A stretch of 64,000 bases of DNA, taken from assembly GCF_018623035.1 (NCBI RefSeq), contig NZ_CP076023.1:124001-188000 (forward strand), written 5' to 3'. The translations under genes were made by a program, and so were the position numbers. The stretch comes from Cellulomonas dongxiuzhuiae (lineage in GTDB: Bacteria > Actinomycetota > Actinomycetes > Actinomycetales > Cellulomonadaceae). This document shows positions 25,651-34,224 of the stretch, one piece after another; the first letter of the stretch is position 1, and each line of letters opens with the position of its first letter. Under the pieces are notes generated by a model. It saw only the letters and a program-made list of their open reading frames with translations. It did no database searches and was not told the origin of the DNA.

Positions 25651-26225
25651 CAGACCTCCGTCCGGTGGAACCCCTGCCAGGACCGCGACGCCGTGGGCCC
25701 GCGCTGCCCCTGGTACCGCGAGCCGGAGGCCGCCGAGCCGTAGGGGTTCTCCGTGGGCGACGTCAGGCGGAAGAAGCAGAGCTGGCCGATCTTCATGCCG
25801 GGCCACAGCAGGATCGGCAGCGTCGCGACGTTCGAGAGCTCGAGCGTGACGTGCCCCGTGAAGCCGGGGTCGATGAACCCCGCGGTCGAGTGCGTCAGGA
25901 GCCCCAGACGCCCGAGCGACGACTTGCCCTCGAGGCGCGCCGCGACGTCGTCGGGCAGCGTGACCTGCTCGTAGGTCGAGCCGAGGACGAACTCGCCGGG
26001 GTGCAGGACGAACGGCTCGCTGCCGTCGACCTCGACCAGACGCGTGAGGTCGGGCTGCTCGGCAGCCGGGTCGATGAACGGGTACTTGTGGTTGTCGAAC
26101 AGCCGAAAGTACCGGTCGAGGCGCACGTCGACGCTCGACGGCTGGACCATCGCGGGCTCGTAGGGCTTGAGCGCGACCCTGCCCGTCTCGAGCTCGGCAC
26201 GGATGTCGCGGTCGGAGAGCAGCAC
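25650..26225 (-). CDS. dcd: dCTP deaminase (actinobacterial, possibly bifunctional deaminase/dUTPase)
   Basis: The 191-residue protein matches Dcd over its full length. [17 protein letters not shown] opens it, [15 protein letters not shown] follows, then [11 protein letters not shown] (residues 99-109) and [21 protein letters not shown] with the catalytic Glu129. It converts dCTP to dUTP, and mycobacterial relatives also hydrolyse the dUTP to dUMP in the same site; that second activity is inferred here. The C-terminus [13 protein letters not shown] is the conserved nucleotide-covering tail. It overlaps the downstream hypothetical gene. Confidence 0.95.
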   Translation of the reverse strand: MLLSDRDIRAELETGRVALKPYEPAMVQPSSVDVRLDRYFRLFDNHKYPFIDPAAEQPDLTRLVEVDGSEPFVLHPGEFVLGSTYEQVTLPDDVAARLEGKSSLGRLGLLTHSTAGFIDPGFTGHVTLELSNVATLPILLWPGMKIGQLCFFRLTSPTENPYGSAASGSRYQGQRGPTASRSWQGFHRTEV

Positions 26226-26367
26226 GGGGACACCGTAGTGCCGAACCGGTGGGAACCGACCCGCGCCGCGTGGCTGTCACACGTTCCTCACACGGACGGC
26301 GGGTCGCCGCGGGGTGCGCCGGGCGGCGCGGGACCGGTGGATCGCGTCGGTGAAAGGTCACGGACCA

Positions 26368-26397
26368 TTCCGGGCGGATCAGCCTTCGGGTTATGCT
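26368..26397 (+). promoter_or_regulatory. Candidate promoter of cellobiose phosphorylase gene
   Basis: TTCCGG (26368-26373) and TATGCT (26392-26397) are separated by 18 bases. TATGCT stands out as a good -10 in GC-rich surroundings. A start site near 26404 would place the CebR-type operator at about +10 to +24, where a bound repressor would block transcription. The resulting leader is about 180 bases long. Confidence 0.55.
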
Positions 26398-26413
26398 GTG
26401 CCCGCTTCGCGTG

Positions 26414-26427
26414 TGGGAGCGCTCTCG
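26414..26427. promoter_or_regulatory. CebR-type (LacI family) operator
   Basis: TGGGAGCGCTCTCG differs from the CebR/CelR consensus TGGGAGCGCTCCCA at two positions near one end. This operator controls cellulose and cello-oligosaccharide genes in Streptomyces and Thermobifida and is relieved by cellobiose. It precedes the cellobiose phosphorylase gene, a fitting target. No LacI-family gene is in this window. Confidence 0.8.
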
Positions 26428-26586
26428 CCCCGTCCGGCGAGGCGCTGCGACGTCGAGCGCGCGGGCGTACCCGCGATGTAGTTCCGTAGGACGACCAGGT
26501 ACCTGAGCAGGGTCGCTGACACCTGGCGTGCACCTCCCGGTGACGCCGCGGTCCTCGGCCGTGCGACGAGGCACGAGAGGCATGCG

Positions 26587-29055
26587 ATGCGGTTCGGCCA
26601 CTTCGACGACTCGGCGCGCGAGTACGTCGTCACCACGCCCCACACCCCCTACCCGTGGATCAACTACCTCGGGTCGGAGCGGTTCTTCTCGCTGCTCTCG
26701 CACCAGGCCGGTGGGTACTCGTTCTACCGCGACGCCAAGATGCGGCGTCTGACGCGGTACCGCTACAACAACGTCCCCGCCGACACCGGTGGCCGCTACC
26801 TGTACGTCAACGACGGCGGCGACGTGTGGACCCCGTCATGGCTGCCGGTCAAGGCGGACCTGGACCACTTCGAGGCGCGGCACGGTCTCGGCTACTCCCG
26901 CATCACGGGTGAGCGCGGGGGCCTGCGGGTCGCCACGACGTTCTTCGTCCCGCTCGGCGAGGACGCCGAGGTGCAGCGCGTCGCGGTGACCAACACCTCC
27001 GACGCTGAGAAGACCGTCACCCTGTTCTCGTTCGTCGAGTTCTGCCTGTGGAACGCGCAGGACGACCAGACGAACTACCAGCGCAACCTGTCGATCGGCG
27101 AGGTCGAGGTCGAGCAGGACGGCCCGCACGGGTCCGCGATCTTCCACAAGACCGAGTACCGCGAGCGGCGCGACCACTACGCCGTGTTCGGCGTGAACAC
27201 CCGCGCGGACGGCTTCGACACCGACCGCGACACGTTCGTCGGTGCGTACAACTCCCTGGGCGAGGCGGCCGTGCCGCGCGCGGGGGCGTCGAGCGACTCG
27301 GTCGCCTCGGGCTGGTACCCGATCGGCTCGCACTCGGTGCGCGTGACCCTCGCCCCGGGCGAGACGCGCGACCTCGTGTACGTCCTGGGCTACCTGGAGA
27401 ACGCGCAGGACGAGAAGTGGGCCGACGACGCCCACCAGGTCGTCAACAAGGAGAAGGCGCACGCGCTGCTGGGGCGCTTCGCGACGGCCGAGCAGGCCGA
27501 CGCCGCGGTCGAGGCGCTGCAGACGTACTGGACCGAGCTGCTCTCGACGTACTCGGTGCGCTCGGGGGACGAGAAGCTCGACCGGATGGTCAACATCTGG
27601 AACCAGTACCAGTGCATGGTCACGTTCAACATGTCGCGCTCGGCGTCGTACTTCGAGACCGGCATCGGCCGTGGCATGGGCTTCCGCGACTCCAACCAGG
27701 ACCTGCTGGGCTTCGTGCACCTGGTCCCCGAGCGCGCACGCGAGCGGATCATCGACATCGCGTCGACGCAGTTCGAGGACGGGTCGGCGTACCACCAGTA
27801 CCAGCCGCTGACGAAGCGCGGGAACAACGACATCGGGTCGGGCTTCAACGACGACCCGCTGTGGCTGATCGCGGGTGTCGCCGGGTACGTCAAGGAGACC
27901 GGGGACTTCTCGATCCTCGACGAGCCCGTGCCGTTCGACAACGCGGCCGGCTCCGAGGTCCCGCTGTTCGAGCACCTGACGCGCTCGTTCGACTTCACGG
28001 TCAACAACCGCGGTCCGCACGGCCTGCCGCTCATCGGCCGCGCCGACTGGAACGACTGCCTCAACCTCAACTGCTTCTCCACCGAGCCCGGCGAGTCGTT
28101 CCAGACCACCGAGAACCAGGTCGGCGGCCACGCCGAGTCCGTGTTCATCGCCGCCCAGTTCGTGCTCTACGGCGAGCAGTACGCCGAGCTCGCGGAGCGC
28201 CGCGGCCTCACCGAGGTCGCGTCGCAGGCCCGCAAGGTCGTCGGCGAGGTCCGCGAGGCCGTGCTCGAGCACGCGTGGGACGGCCGCTGGTTCCTGCGGG
28301 CGTACGACTTCTACGGCAACCCGGTCGGCACCGACGCCACGCCCGAGGGCAAGATCTGGATCGAGCCGCAGGGCTTCGCCGTCATGGCCGGCATCGGCGT
28401 GGGCGACGGTCCCGACGACGTGGAGGCGCCCGCGATCCAGGCTCTCGACGCGGTCGACGAGATGCTCGGCACGCCGCACGGCCTCGTGCTGCAGTACCCG
28501 GCGTACACGACGTACCAGATCGAGCTCGGCGAGGTCTCCACGTACCCGCCCGGGTACAAGGAGAACGGTGGCATCTTCTGCCACAACAACCCGTGGGTGA
28601 TCATCGCCGAGACGGTCGTCGGCCGTGGCGACAAGGCGTTCGACTACTACAAGCGGATCACCCCGGCGTACCGCGAGGAGATCAGCGACGTCCACAGGCT
28701 CGAGCCGTACGTGTACGCGCAGATGATCGCCGGCAAGCAGGCGCCGCGCGCCGGCGAGGCCAAGAACTCGTGGCTCACCGGCACCGCGGCGTGGAACTTC
28801 GTGGCGGTCTCGCAGTACCTGCTGGGCGTCCGGCCCGACTACGACGGCCTCGTCGTCGACCCGCAGATCGGCCCGGACGTCCCGTCGTTCACCGTCACGC
28901 GCGTCGCCCGCGGTGCGACGTACGAGATCACGGTGACCAACTCCGGTGCCCGCGGCTCGCGCGGCACGCTCGTCGTCGACGGCTCGCCGGTCGAGGGCAA
29001 CCACGTCCCGTACGCCCCCGCGGGCAGCACCGTCCGCGTCGAGGTCACGCTCTGA
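26587..29055 (+). CDS. cbp: Cellobiose phosphorylase (GH94)
   Basis: The 822-residue cytoplasmic enzyme converts cellobiose and phosphate to glucose 1-phosphate and glucose, saving ATP in cellulose use. The sequence follows the Cellulomonas gilvus enzyme closely from start ([27 protein letters not shown]) to end ([15 protein letters not shown]), and the length is the same. The catalytic acid is Asp490 in [12 protein letters not shown]. The ATG is at 26587, and an in-phase GC-rich leader precedes it. A CebR-type operator and promoter lie upstream, and an aldose epimerase gene follows 46 bases later, suggesting a small cellobiose-use operon. Confidence 0.97.
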   Translation: MRFGHFDDSAREYVVTTPHTPYPWINYLGSERFFSLLSHQAGGYSFYRDAKMRRLTRYRYNNVPADTGGRYLYVNDGGDVWTPSWLPVKADLDHFEARHGLGYSRITGERGGLRVATTFFVPLGEDAEVQRVAVTNTSDAEKTVTLFSFVEFCLWNAQDDQTNYQRNLSIGEVEVEQDGPHGSAIFHKTEYRERRDHYAVFGVNTRADGFDTDRDTFVGAYNSLGEAAVPRAGASSDSVASGWYPIGSHSVRVTLAPGETRDLVYVLGYLENAQDEKWADDAHQVVNKEKAHALLGRFATAEQADAAVEALQTYWTELLSTYSVRSGDEKLDRMVNIWNQYQCMVTFNMSRSASYFETGIGRGMGFRDSNQDLLGFVHLVPERARERIIDIASTQFEDGSAYHQYQPLTKRGNNDIGSGFNDDPLWLIAGVAGYVKETGDFSILDEPVPFDNAAGSEVPLFEHLTRSFDFTVNNRGPHGLPLIGRADWNDCLNLNCFSTEPGESFQTTENQVGGHAESVFIAAQFVLYGEQYAELAERRGLTEVASQARKVVGEVREAVLEHAWDGRWFLRAYDFYGNPVGTDATPEGKIWIEPQGFAVMAGIGVGDGPDDVEAPAIQALDAVDEMLGTPHGLVLQYPAYTTYQIELGEVSTYPPGYKENGGIFCHNNPWVIIAETVVGRGDKAFDYYKRITPAYREEISDVHRLEPYVYAQMIAGKQAPRAGEAKNSWLTGTAAWNFVAVSQYLLGVRPDYDGLVVDPQIGPDVPSFTVTRVARGATYEITVTNSGARGSRGTLVVDGSPVEGNHVPYAPAGSTVRVEVTL

Positions 29056-29101
29056 CCGGGGCCGCTGGGCGCCCGGCGCCGACAGCAGGGGGCTGCCGCC
29101 G

Positions 29102-30109
29102 ATGACGATCACCGCACAGATCACCGAGCCCACGCCCGCCCCGGTCACCACGGCCGTCGCGGCACCTCCGGGCGCCGTCACGCTGCGCAACGCCCGCTGG
29201 GAGGTCGACGTGCTGCCCGGCACCGGCGCGGCGCTCGGCGCCGGGCGCATCCGCACGGCGGACGGGGTGTGGCGCGACCTGCTGCGCCCGACCCGCCGGA
29301 CGTCGTCGGGCGACCCGGAGAAGTGCGCGAGCTTCCCGATGGTGCCGTGGTCCAACCGCATCCGCGGCGGCGTGCTGCCGTTCGCGGGGCGGCGGTGGCA
29401 GCTGCAGCGCAACGCCGCCGACGGCACCGCGATCCACGGTGCCGTGCGGTACGCGCACTGGGAGGTCGTCGAGCGCAGCGGCACGGCCGTGACGCTCGCC
29501 GTCGACACGGCCGAGCAGGTCGGCATCAACTTCCCGTGGCAGTTCGGTGCGACGGTCCGCTACGCGCTCGACGGTGACGGCCTGGTCGTGACGACGTCGG
29601 TGCGCAACACGGACGTCGAGCCGTTCCCGGCCGGCTTCGGCCACCACCCGTACCTCAGCCGCGCGCTGCTGCCCGTCGGTGCGCCCGTCCGTGAGTACCC
29701 GCCGACCGCGGGACCGCTCCTGCACGTGCCCGCCGAGGCGGGGTACCGGCTGTCGCGGGCCCTCCCGGACGGCCCCGCCGGCCCGGTGCCGCCGCGCGCG
29801 GACTTCCGGTCCCGCCGCCCCCTGGGCTCGGGGTTCGTGGACGACGTGCTCACGGCGCTCGACCCGACGCAGCCCGTGCGCGTCGAGTACGCCGACGAGG
29901 GCGTCACCGTCGACCTCACCGTCGACCCGGTCTACCGGCACCTCGTCCTGTACGCCCCGCGCCGCCGCTGCTACTTCGCGCTGGAGCCCGCGACCAACGT
30001 CAACGACGGCTTCCGGCTGCACGACCAGGGCGTGCCCGGGACGGGCGTGTTCGTCCTGGACCCCGGCGAGGAGCGCTCGGGCAGCTTCCGCCTCTCCGTC
30101 ACGGCCTGA
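29102..30109 (+). CDS. Aldose 1-epimerase family protein
   Basis: The 335-residue protein has the galactose mutarotase-like beta-sandwich. CASFPMVPWSNRIRGGVLPFAG, GTAIHGAVRYAHWEV and FPAGFGHHPYLSR carry the conserved Arg and His residues, and the catalytic Glu is probably in RCYFALEPATN. It interconverts anomers of aldoses. After cellobiose phosphorylase it could equilibrate the released glucose. The ATG at 29102 follows a GGGGGCTGCCG stretch with no ideal ribosome site, and the gap to the phosphorylase gene is 46 bases, so co-transcription is likely. Confidence 0.88.
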   Translation: MTITAQITEPTPAPVTTAVAAPPGAVTLRNARWEVDVLPGTGAALGAGRIRTADGVWRDLLRPTRRTSSGDPEKCASFPMVPWSNRIRGGVLPFAGRRWQLQRNAADGTAIHGAVRYAHWEVVERSGTAVTLAVDTAEQVGINFPWQFGATVRYALDGDGLVVTTSVRNTDVEPFPAGFGHHPYLSRALLPVGAPVREYPPTAGPLLHVPAEAGYRLSRALPDGPAGPVPPRADFRSRRPLGSGFVDDVLTALDPTQPVRVEYADEGVTVDLTVDPVYRHLVLYAPRRRCYFALEPATNVNDGFRLHDQGVPGTGVFVLDPGEERSGSFRLSVTA

Positions 30110-30149
30110 CCCCACCCACCCGCCCGGCCGTGAGAGTGCAATCGAGTAC

Positions 30150-30168
30150 CGGGCGGTGCGGCCGCCCG
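30150..30168. terminator. Short hairpin between convergent epimerase and GNAT genes
   Basis: CGGGCGG and CCGCCCG form a seven-bp stem around a five-base loop, 40 bases after the epimerase stop and 28 before the GNAT stop. It is short, so confidence is moderate. Confidence 0.5.
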
Positions 30169-30196
30169 TGCCTGGCCACCTTGCTGGGCCCGACCT

Positions 30197-30796
30197 TCAC
30201 CGCAGGTCGAGCACCATCCGGTGCCCGTCACCGTAGGCGGTGTCGCGGACGAGGCCCATGTGCTCGTAGAACGCGATGGCCCGGGTGTTGCGCGGGTCGA
30301 CCCCCAGGTGCACGCCGGGCACGCCGCGGTCCCGCAGCGCGTCCGCCAGGGTCTCGATGAGACGGCGGCCCCAGCCGTGACCCTGCAGCCGCGGCAACAG
30401 GTCGATGTGCAGGTGGGCGGGTGCCGAGGCCGGCACCGACGGCGACCCGGGGTCGTGGATCTGCGCGCGCAGCACGTGGTCCGCCGTGCCGTCGCGCGGG
30501 TCGGCGAGCCGCGGGTAGCGGGCGCGCAGGACCGGCCACCACGCGCGCTCGCACCACGTGGCGAACGCCGCGGTGTCGGCCGTGGCCACGACGTACCCGG
30601 CGATGCCCTGCTCGTCGACGACCACGAACGACAGGCCCGGGTCGGCCGTCGGGTACGGCCCGCAGTAGACGTGCCCCAGCAGCTCCGGATCGCGGTAGAG
30701 GGCCGTCGCGTCCTCGCCCGCGGCGCCCGTCAGCAGGCACACCCGGTACATGCCGGGCAGGTCGGAGGCGTGGAACGGGCGCATCGACGCGGTCAC
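30197..30796 (-). CDS. GNAT-family N-acetyltransferase
   Basis: The 199-residue protein has the GNAT fold. MRPFHASDLPGMYRVC opens it, IDLLPRLQGHGWGRRLIETL is motif A with the acetyl-CoA pyrophosphate-binding Q/RxxGxG/A loop, and GVPGVHLGVDPRNTRAIAFYEHMGL is motif B. It resembles O-GlcNAcase-associated GNATs by its YCGPY segment, but the substrate cannot be named. It is transcribed away from the tRNA-Gly. Confidence 0.85.
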   Translation of the reverse strand: MTASMRPFHASDLPGMYRVCLLTGAAGEDATALYRDPELLGHVYCGPYPTADPGLSFVVVDEQGIAGYVVATADTAAFATWCERAWWPVLRARYPRLADPRDGTADHVLRAQIHDPGSPSVPASAPAHLHIDLLPRLQGHGWGRRLIETLADALRDRGVPGVHLGVDPRNTRAIAFYEHMGLVRDTAYGDGHRMVLDLR

Positions 30797-30860
30797 CGTC
30801 CCGACCCTGCCACCCGCCGGGCGTCACGACCAGGCGCGACCGGTCGCGGCGCGGTCCGGG

Positions 30861-30891
30861 TTGGAGGACCACACCGGGTAGCGGGTAGGAT
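30861..30891 (+). promoter_or_regulatory. Candidate promoter of tRNA-Gly
   Basis: TTGGAG (30861-30866) and TAGGAT (30886-30891) are separated by 19 bases, with the tRNA starting 29 bases after the -10. This fits a vegetative sigma factor promoter for a monocistronic tRNA. Confidence 0.55.
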
Positions 30892-30920
30892 CGTTGCCGC
30901 AGCGTCCGTGAGGGCGCCGC

Positions 30921-30991
30921 GCGGGTGTAGTTCAGTGGCAGAACTTCAGCTTCCCAAGCTGATAGCGCGAGTTCGATTCTCGTCACCCGCT
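30921..30991 (+). tRNA. tRNA-Gly (anticodon CCC)
   Basis: The 71-base sequence folds as a cloverleaf. GCGGGTG pairs with CACCCGC in the acceptor stem and T is the discriminator base. The anticodon stem TCAGC/GCTGA encloses TTCCCAA, giving anticodon CCC. The T arm carries GTTCGATTC. CCA is not encoded. It reads GGG codons, which are common at this GC content. Confidence 0.95.
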
Positions 30992-31288
30992 CCCTTCGCC
31001 GCCGGGTCTCGTCCCCGGCCCCACGGCTCCGGTGCCCGGCCGTCGTCGCCCTGCGACCCGCAGCAGGACCGCCGCCGCGCGCGGCATCCGCATGTCCACG
31101 AGGCACCCGGCGACCCGCGTCACCGCATCTCGATCCGCACAAGGTGAGGTCACGGTCCGGCCACGCGGCGGGGGTCGTGGACACGGAAGCCCATCGTTCG
31201 GGTCACGAGCCCGCAACTCCCGTCCGGGACGCCCCGCCCGCGCCCTAGCGTCTGGCCCCACGCCACGACCACGGAGACGGGGACAGCG

Positions 31289-32782
31289 ATGAGGACGAAC
31301 CACGGCAGGGTGACGCGACTGGCCGGAGCCGCGCTCGTGGCGGCCGTCGCGCTGGTGGGCTGCTCGGCGGGCGACGGCTACTCGGACGCGACGGGGGCCG
31401 TCGAGCCCGGGCCGGAGGGCTGGGGGATGCCCGCGCCGGACCCCGTCCCGACGGGTTCGGCGGCCACGTCGGGGATGACGGACCCCGCGCACGACGCCCT
31501 GTCCACGTTCGCCCTCGACATCGACACCGGCTCCTACACGCGGTTCCGGGACGCGGTCTCCCAGGGGGCGTCGATCGACGCGCGCGAGGTCCGCACCGAG
31601 GAGTTCGTCAACTACTTCGAGCAGGACTACCCCGCCCCGCGGGACGGGCTGGGGGTCAGCATCGACGCCGTCGAGCTGCCGTTCCGGGCCGACCACCGGC
31701 TCGTCCGCGTGGGCATCAGCAGCGCGCCCGCGTCGAGCGTGTCCCGCGACGACGTCGACCTCGTGCTCGTCGTCGACTGCTCGGGGTCGATGGACGAGGC
31801 CGGGAAGATGGCGACGACCCAGGCCGCGCTGCGCACCCTGGTCTCGGCGCTGCGGCCGACCGACCGCGTGGCCATGGTCTGCTACTCCGACGAGGCCGAG
31901 GTGGTGCTCGACCCGACGCCGGTGTCCGAGCGTCAGGGCGTCCTGGCGGCGGTCGACGCGCTCACCCCCCAGGCCTCGACGAACGCCGCGGCGGGCCTCG
32001 CGCTCGGCTACGACGTGGCCATGGACATGCGCACCGAGGGTCGGATGACGCGGGTCGTCCTCATCAGCGACGGCGTCGCGAACGTCGGTGAGACCGACCC
32101 CGACGGGATCCTGTCGCGCATCAGCACCGAGGCCAGGGCCGGGATCAACCTCGTCTCGGTCGGCGTCGGCATCACCACCTACGACGACCACCTGCTCGAG
32201 CAGCTCGCCGACCAGGGCGACGGCTGGCACGTCTACATCGACACCGCGGCCGAGGCCGAGCGCGTGTTCGGCACCGGGCTGACCGGCTCGCTCGTCGTCG
32301 CGGCGCGGGACGCGAAGGCGCAGGTGCAGTTCGACCCGGCCCAGGTCGCCGGCTACCGGCTGCTGGGCTACGAGAACCGCGCGGTCGCCGACGGCGACTT
32401 CCGCAACGACGCCGTCGACGGCGGGGAGGTCTTCGCCGGTCACGCGACGACGGCGCTCTACGAGGTCGCCCTCCGTGAGGGGGTGTCTTTCGAGCCGTTC
32501 GTGACGGCGACCGTGCGCTACCTCGACGACGCGGGCGAGCCCGTCGAGCGCTCCGGCAGCCTCGACGGGTCCGCGAGCGCGACCTCCCCGCGCGAGGCGT
32601 CCCCGCGCCTGCGCCAGGACCTCGTCGTCGCGCTGCTGACCGACCACCTCGTCGGCGGGCCGTGGTCCACGGTCGTCGGTGCCGCCGACCTCCGCGCTGA
32701 GGCGGCGGCCCTGCCCGCGGTCCTCGACGGGGACCGCGACGTGGCGCAGCTCGTGGACCTCGTCGACCGGGCGACCGGCTGA
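31289..32782 (+). CDS. VWA-domain lipoprotein (YfbK-like, DUF3520 type)
   Basis: The 497-residue protein has a lipobox ALVGC (Cys25), so it is a surface lipoprotein. DALSTFALDIDTGSYTRFRDAV is the N-terminal VWF_A-associated domain. A complete MIDAS follows as DCSGS at residues 163-167, with TNAAAGLALGY and ISDGVANVGETD supplying the later metal ligands. The C-terminal portion matches DUF3520 (ALYEVALREGV, then VVALLTDHLVGG). Its role in actinobacteria is unknown; VWA lipoproteins usually mediate metal-dependent protein binding. GGAGACGGGGACAGCG precedes the ATG. Confidence 0.88.
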   Translation: MRTNHGRVTRLAGAALVAAVALVGCSAGDGYSDATGAVEPGPEGWGMPAPDPVPTGSAATSGMTDPAHDALSTFALDIDTGSYTRFRDAVSQGASIDAREVRTEEFVNYFEQDYPAPRDGLGVSIDAVELPFRADHRLVRVGISSAPASSVSRDDVDLVLVVDCSGSMDEAGKMATTQAALRTLVSALRPTDRVAMVCYSDEAEVVLDPTPVSERQGVLAAVDALTPQASTNAAAGLALGYDVAMDMRTEGRMTRVVLISDGVANVGETDPDGILSRISTEARAGINLVSVGVGITTYDDHLLEQLADQGDGWHVYIDTAAEAERVFGTGLTGSLVVAARDAKAQVQFDPAQVAGYRLLGYENRAVADGDFRNDAVDGGEVFAGHATTALYEVALREGVSFEPFVTATVRYLDDAGEPVERSGSLDGSASATSPREASPRLRQDLVVALLTDHLVGGPWSTVVGAADLRAEAAALPAVLDGDRDVAQLVDLVDRATG

Positions 32783-33030
32783 CCGGCTGACCCCGGGCAC
32801 GGCCCCCCGCCGGGCACTGCGCCACGGCGTTGCGCGGCGGGCAGCGCAATGCGCCCGTCATGCGCGCCGCGCGGGCACGAAATACGCCCCCTGCACGCTC
32901 GTCGGACAGCGCGGACGTCCCGGAGCCGCGCCCTCGCCGATGGGGTGTCGTGGTCGAGACCGTCACTGCCGCAGCACGCGACCGGCGCGCGCGCGTCCGC
33001 GCCGCCGGACCGCCAGGAGGCGTCGGTCCC

Positions 33031-34224
33031 GTGCGAGCGCTGCTCGTGCTGGGCCTGGTGACCTGGCTCGGGCCGCTGTCCCTCGACGCCTACGGACCCG
33101 CGCTGCCGGCCATCGCCGTCGACCTCGACGCGGGGCCGACGGCGGTCCAGCTGACGCTGTCCGCGCTGGTCGTGGGGCTCGCCGTCGGGCACCTGTTCGC
33201 GGGGTCGCTGAGCGACCGGTTCGGCCGCCGGCCGGTCCTGCTGACGGGGCTGGCGGCCTTCGTCGTCACCACGACGATGTGTGCGCTGGCACCCGGCATC
33301 GGGACCCTGGTGGCGGCGCGTCTGCTGCAAGGGCTGGCCGCCGCCACGGCGCTCGTCATCACCAAGGCCGCGGCGCGGGACCTGTATGACGGCGTCACGC
33401 TCGCGAGGTTCCTGTCGCACCTCGCGGCGATCATGCCGGTCGCCCCCGCGCTGGGGCCCCTCCTGGCGGCCGTGCTGCTCGAGGCGTTCTCGTGGCGGGC
33501 CATCTTCGTGCTGGTGGCCGCCGTGGGCGCGGCCGCGCTCGTCGTGGTGCACCGCAGCTGGCCGGAGACCTCGCCCGCGCACGTCGGGGCGGCGCCGGCA
33601 GGAGGACGCACGCCCGGGCCACCCGGTCGGCAGGTCGTCGTGGAGCTGCTGAGGGACCGCGGCTTCCTCACGTGCGTCATCACGTTCGCGCTGGGCAGCG
33701 CGGTCGGCCTGGTCCTCGTCGCCGGCGCCCCCTTCGTGCTGCAGGAGGGCTACGGCCTGAGTCCGCAGGCCTACAGCCTGCTGTTCGTGGCGAACGCGGT
33801 CGTGCTGGTCGGTGCGGCCCAGCTGAACGCGCGCCTGCTGCGGCGGCTGCGGCCCGGGCGGGTCGTGGCGCTCAGCCTGACGTGCCAGCTCGCGGTCGCC
33901 GGTGCGCTCACGGTGGCCCTGTCCACGTCGGTGCCGGTCGGGCCGATCCTGGTCGGTCTGGTCGTGATCGTGTTCTTCCACGGCTTCCTCATGCCCAACC
34001 TCGTGGCGATCGGCATGCACGGTGTGCCGCAGCAGCGCGCGGGCACGGCTGCGGCGCTCATCGGCGCCGGGCAGTACCTCGTCGGAGGGCTCGCGGCGCC
34101 GGTGGTCGGGCTGCTCGGGGCACGGCCGGCAGCGCTGGGCGCGACCATGGTGGCGCTCGCGGCGGCGGCCCTGGTCGTGCACGTGGGCGGGGAGCGCCGG
34201 CGTCGCGCACGGGGGACGCTGTGA
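33031..34224 (+). CDS. MFS transporter, Bcr/CflA drug-efflux type
   Basis: The 397-residue protein has twelve membrane helices. The N-terminal LSLDAYGPALPAIAVDL and the loop GSLSDRFGRRPVLLTG (motif A) are typical of the Bcr/CflA group, which exports drugs and small metabolites. GTG at 33031 is chosen because AGGAGG lies at 33015-33020 and the first helix starts immediately. In-frame starts at 32950 and 32830 would add Arg/Ala-rich non-membrane sequence. It begins the 16-kb island and overlaps the next transporter by GTGA. GCGCAAT, recurring in this island, is at 32844-32850. Confidence 0.85.
   Translation: MRALLVLGLVTWLGPLSLDAYGPALPAIAVDLDAGPTAVQLTLSALVVGLAVGHLFAGSLSDRFGRRPVLLTGLAAFVVTTTMCALAPGIGTLVAARLLQGLAAATALVITKAAARDLYDGVTLARFLSHLAAIMPVAPALGPLLAAVLLEAFSWRAIFVLVAAVGAAALVVVHRSWPETSPAHVGAAPAGGRTPGPPGRQVVVELLRDRGFLTCVITFALGSAVGLVLVAGAPFVLQEGYGLSPQAYSLLFVANAVVLVGAAQLNARLLRRLRPGRVVALSLTCQLAVAGALTVALSTSVPVGPILVGLVVIVFFHGFLMPNLVAIGMHGVPQQRAGTAAALIGAGQYLVGGLAAPVVGLLGARPAALGATMVALAAAALVVHVGGERRRRARGTL

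Noticed and set aside
26836-29529. An 897-codon open frame antisense to cellobiose phosphorylase
   Set aside because: The plus-strand gene is certain; the antisense product is a codon-bias shadow.
30129-30145. GTGAGAGTGCAATC resembles the start of the hairpin at 14847 (GTGAGAGAGCAATC)
   Set aside because: The second copy has no matching complementary arm, and two partial matches are not enough to call a repeat family.
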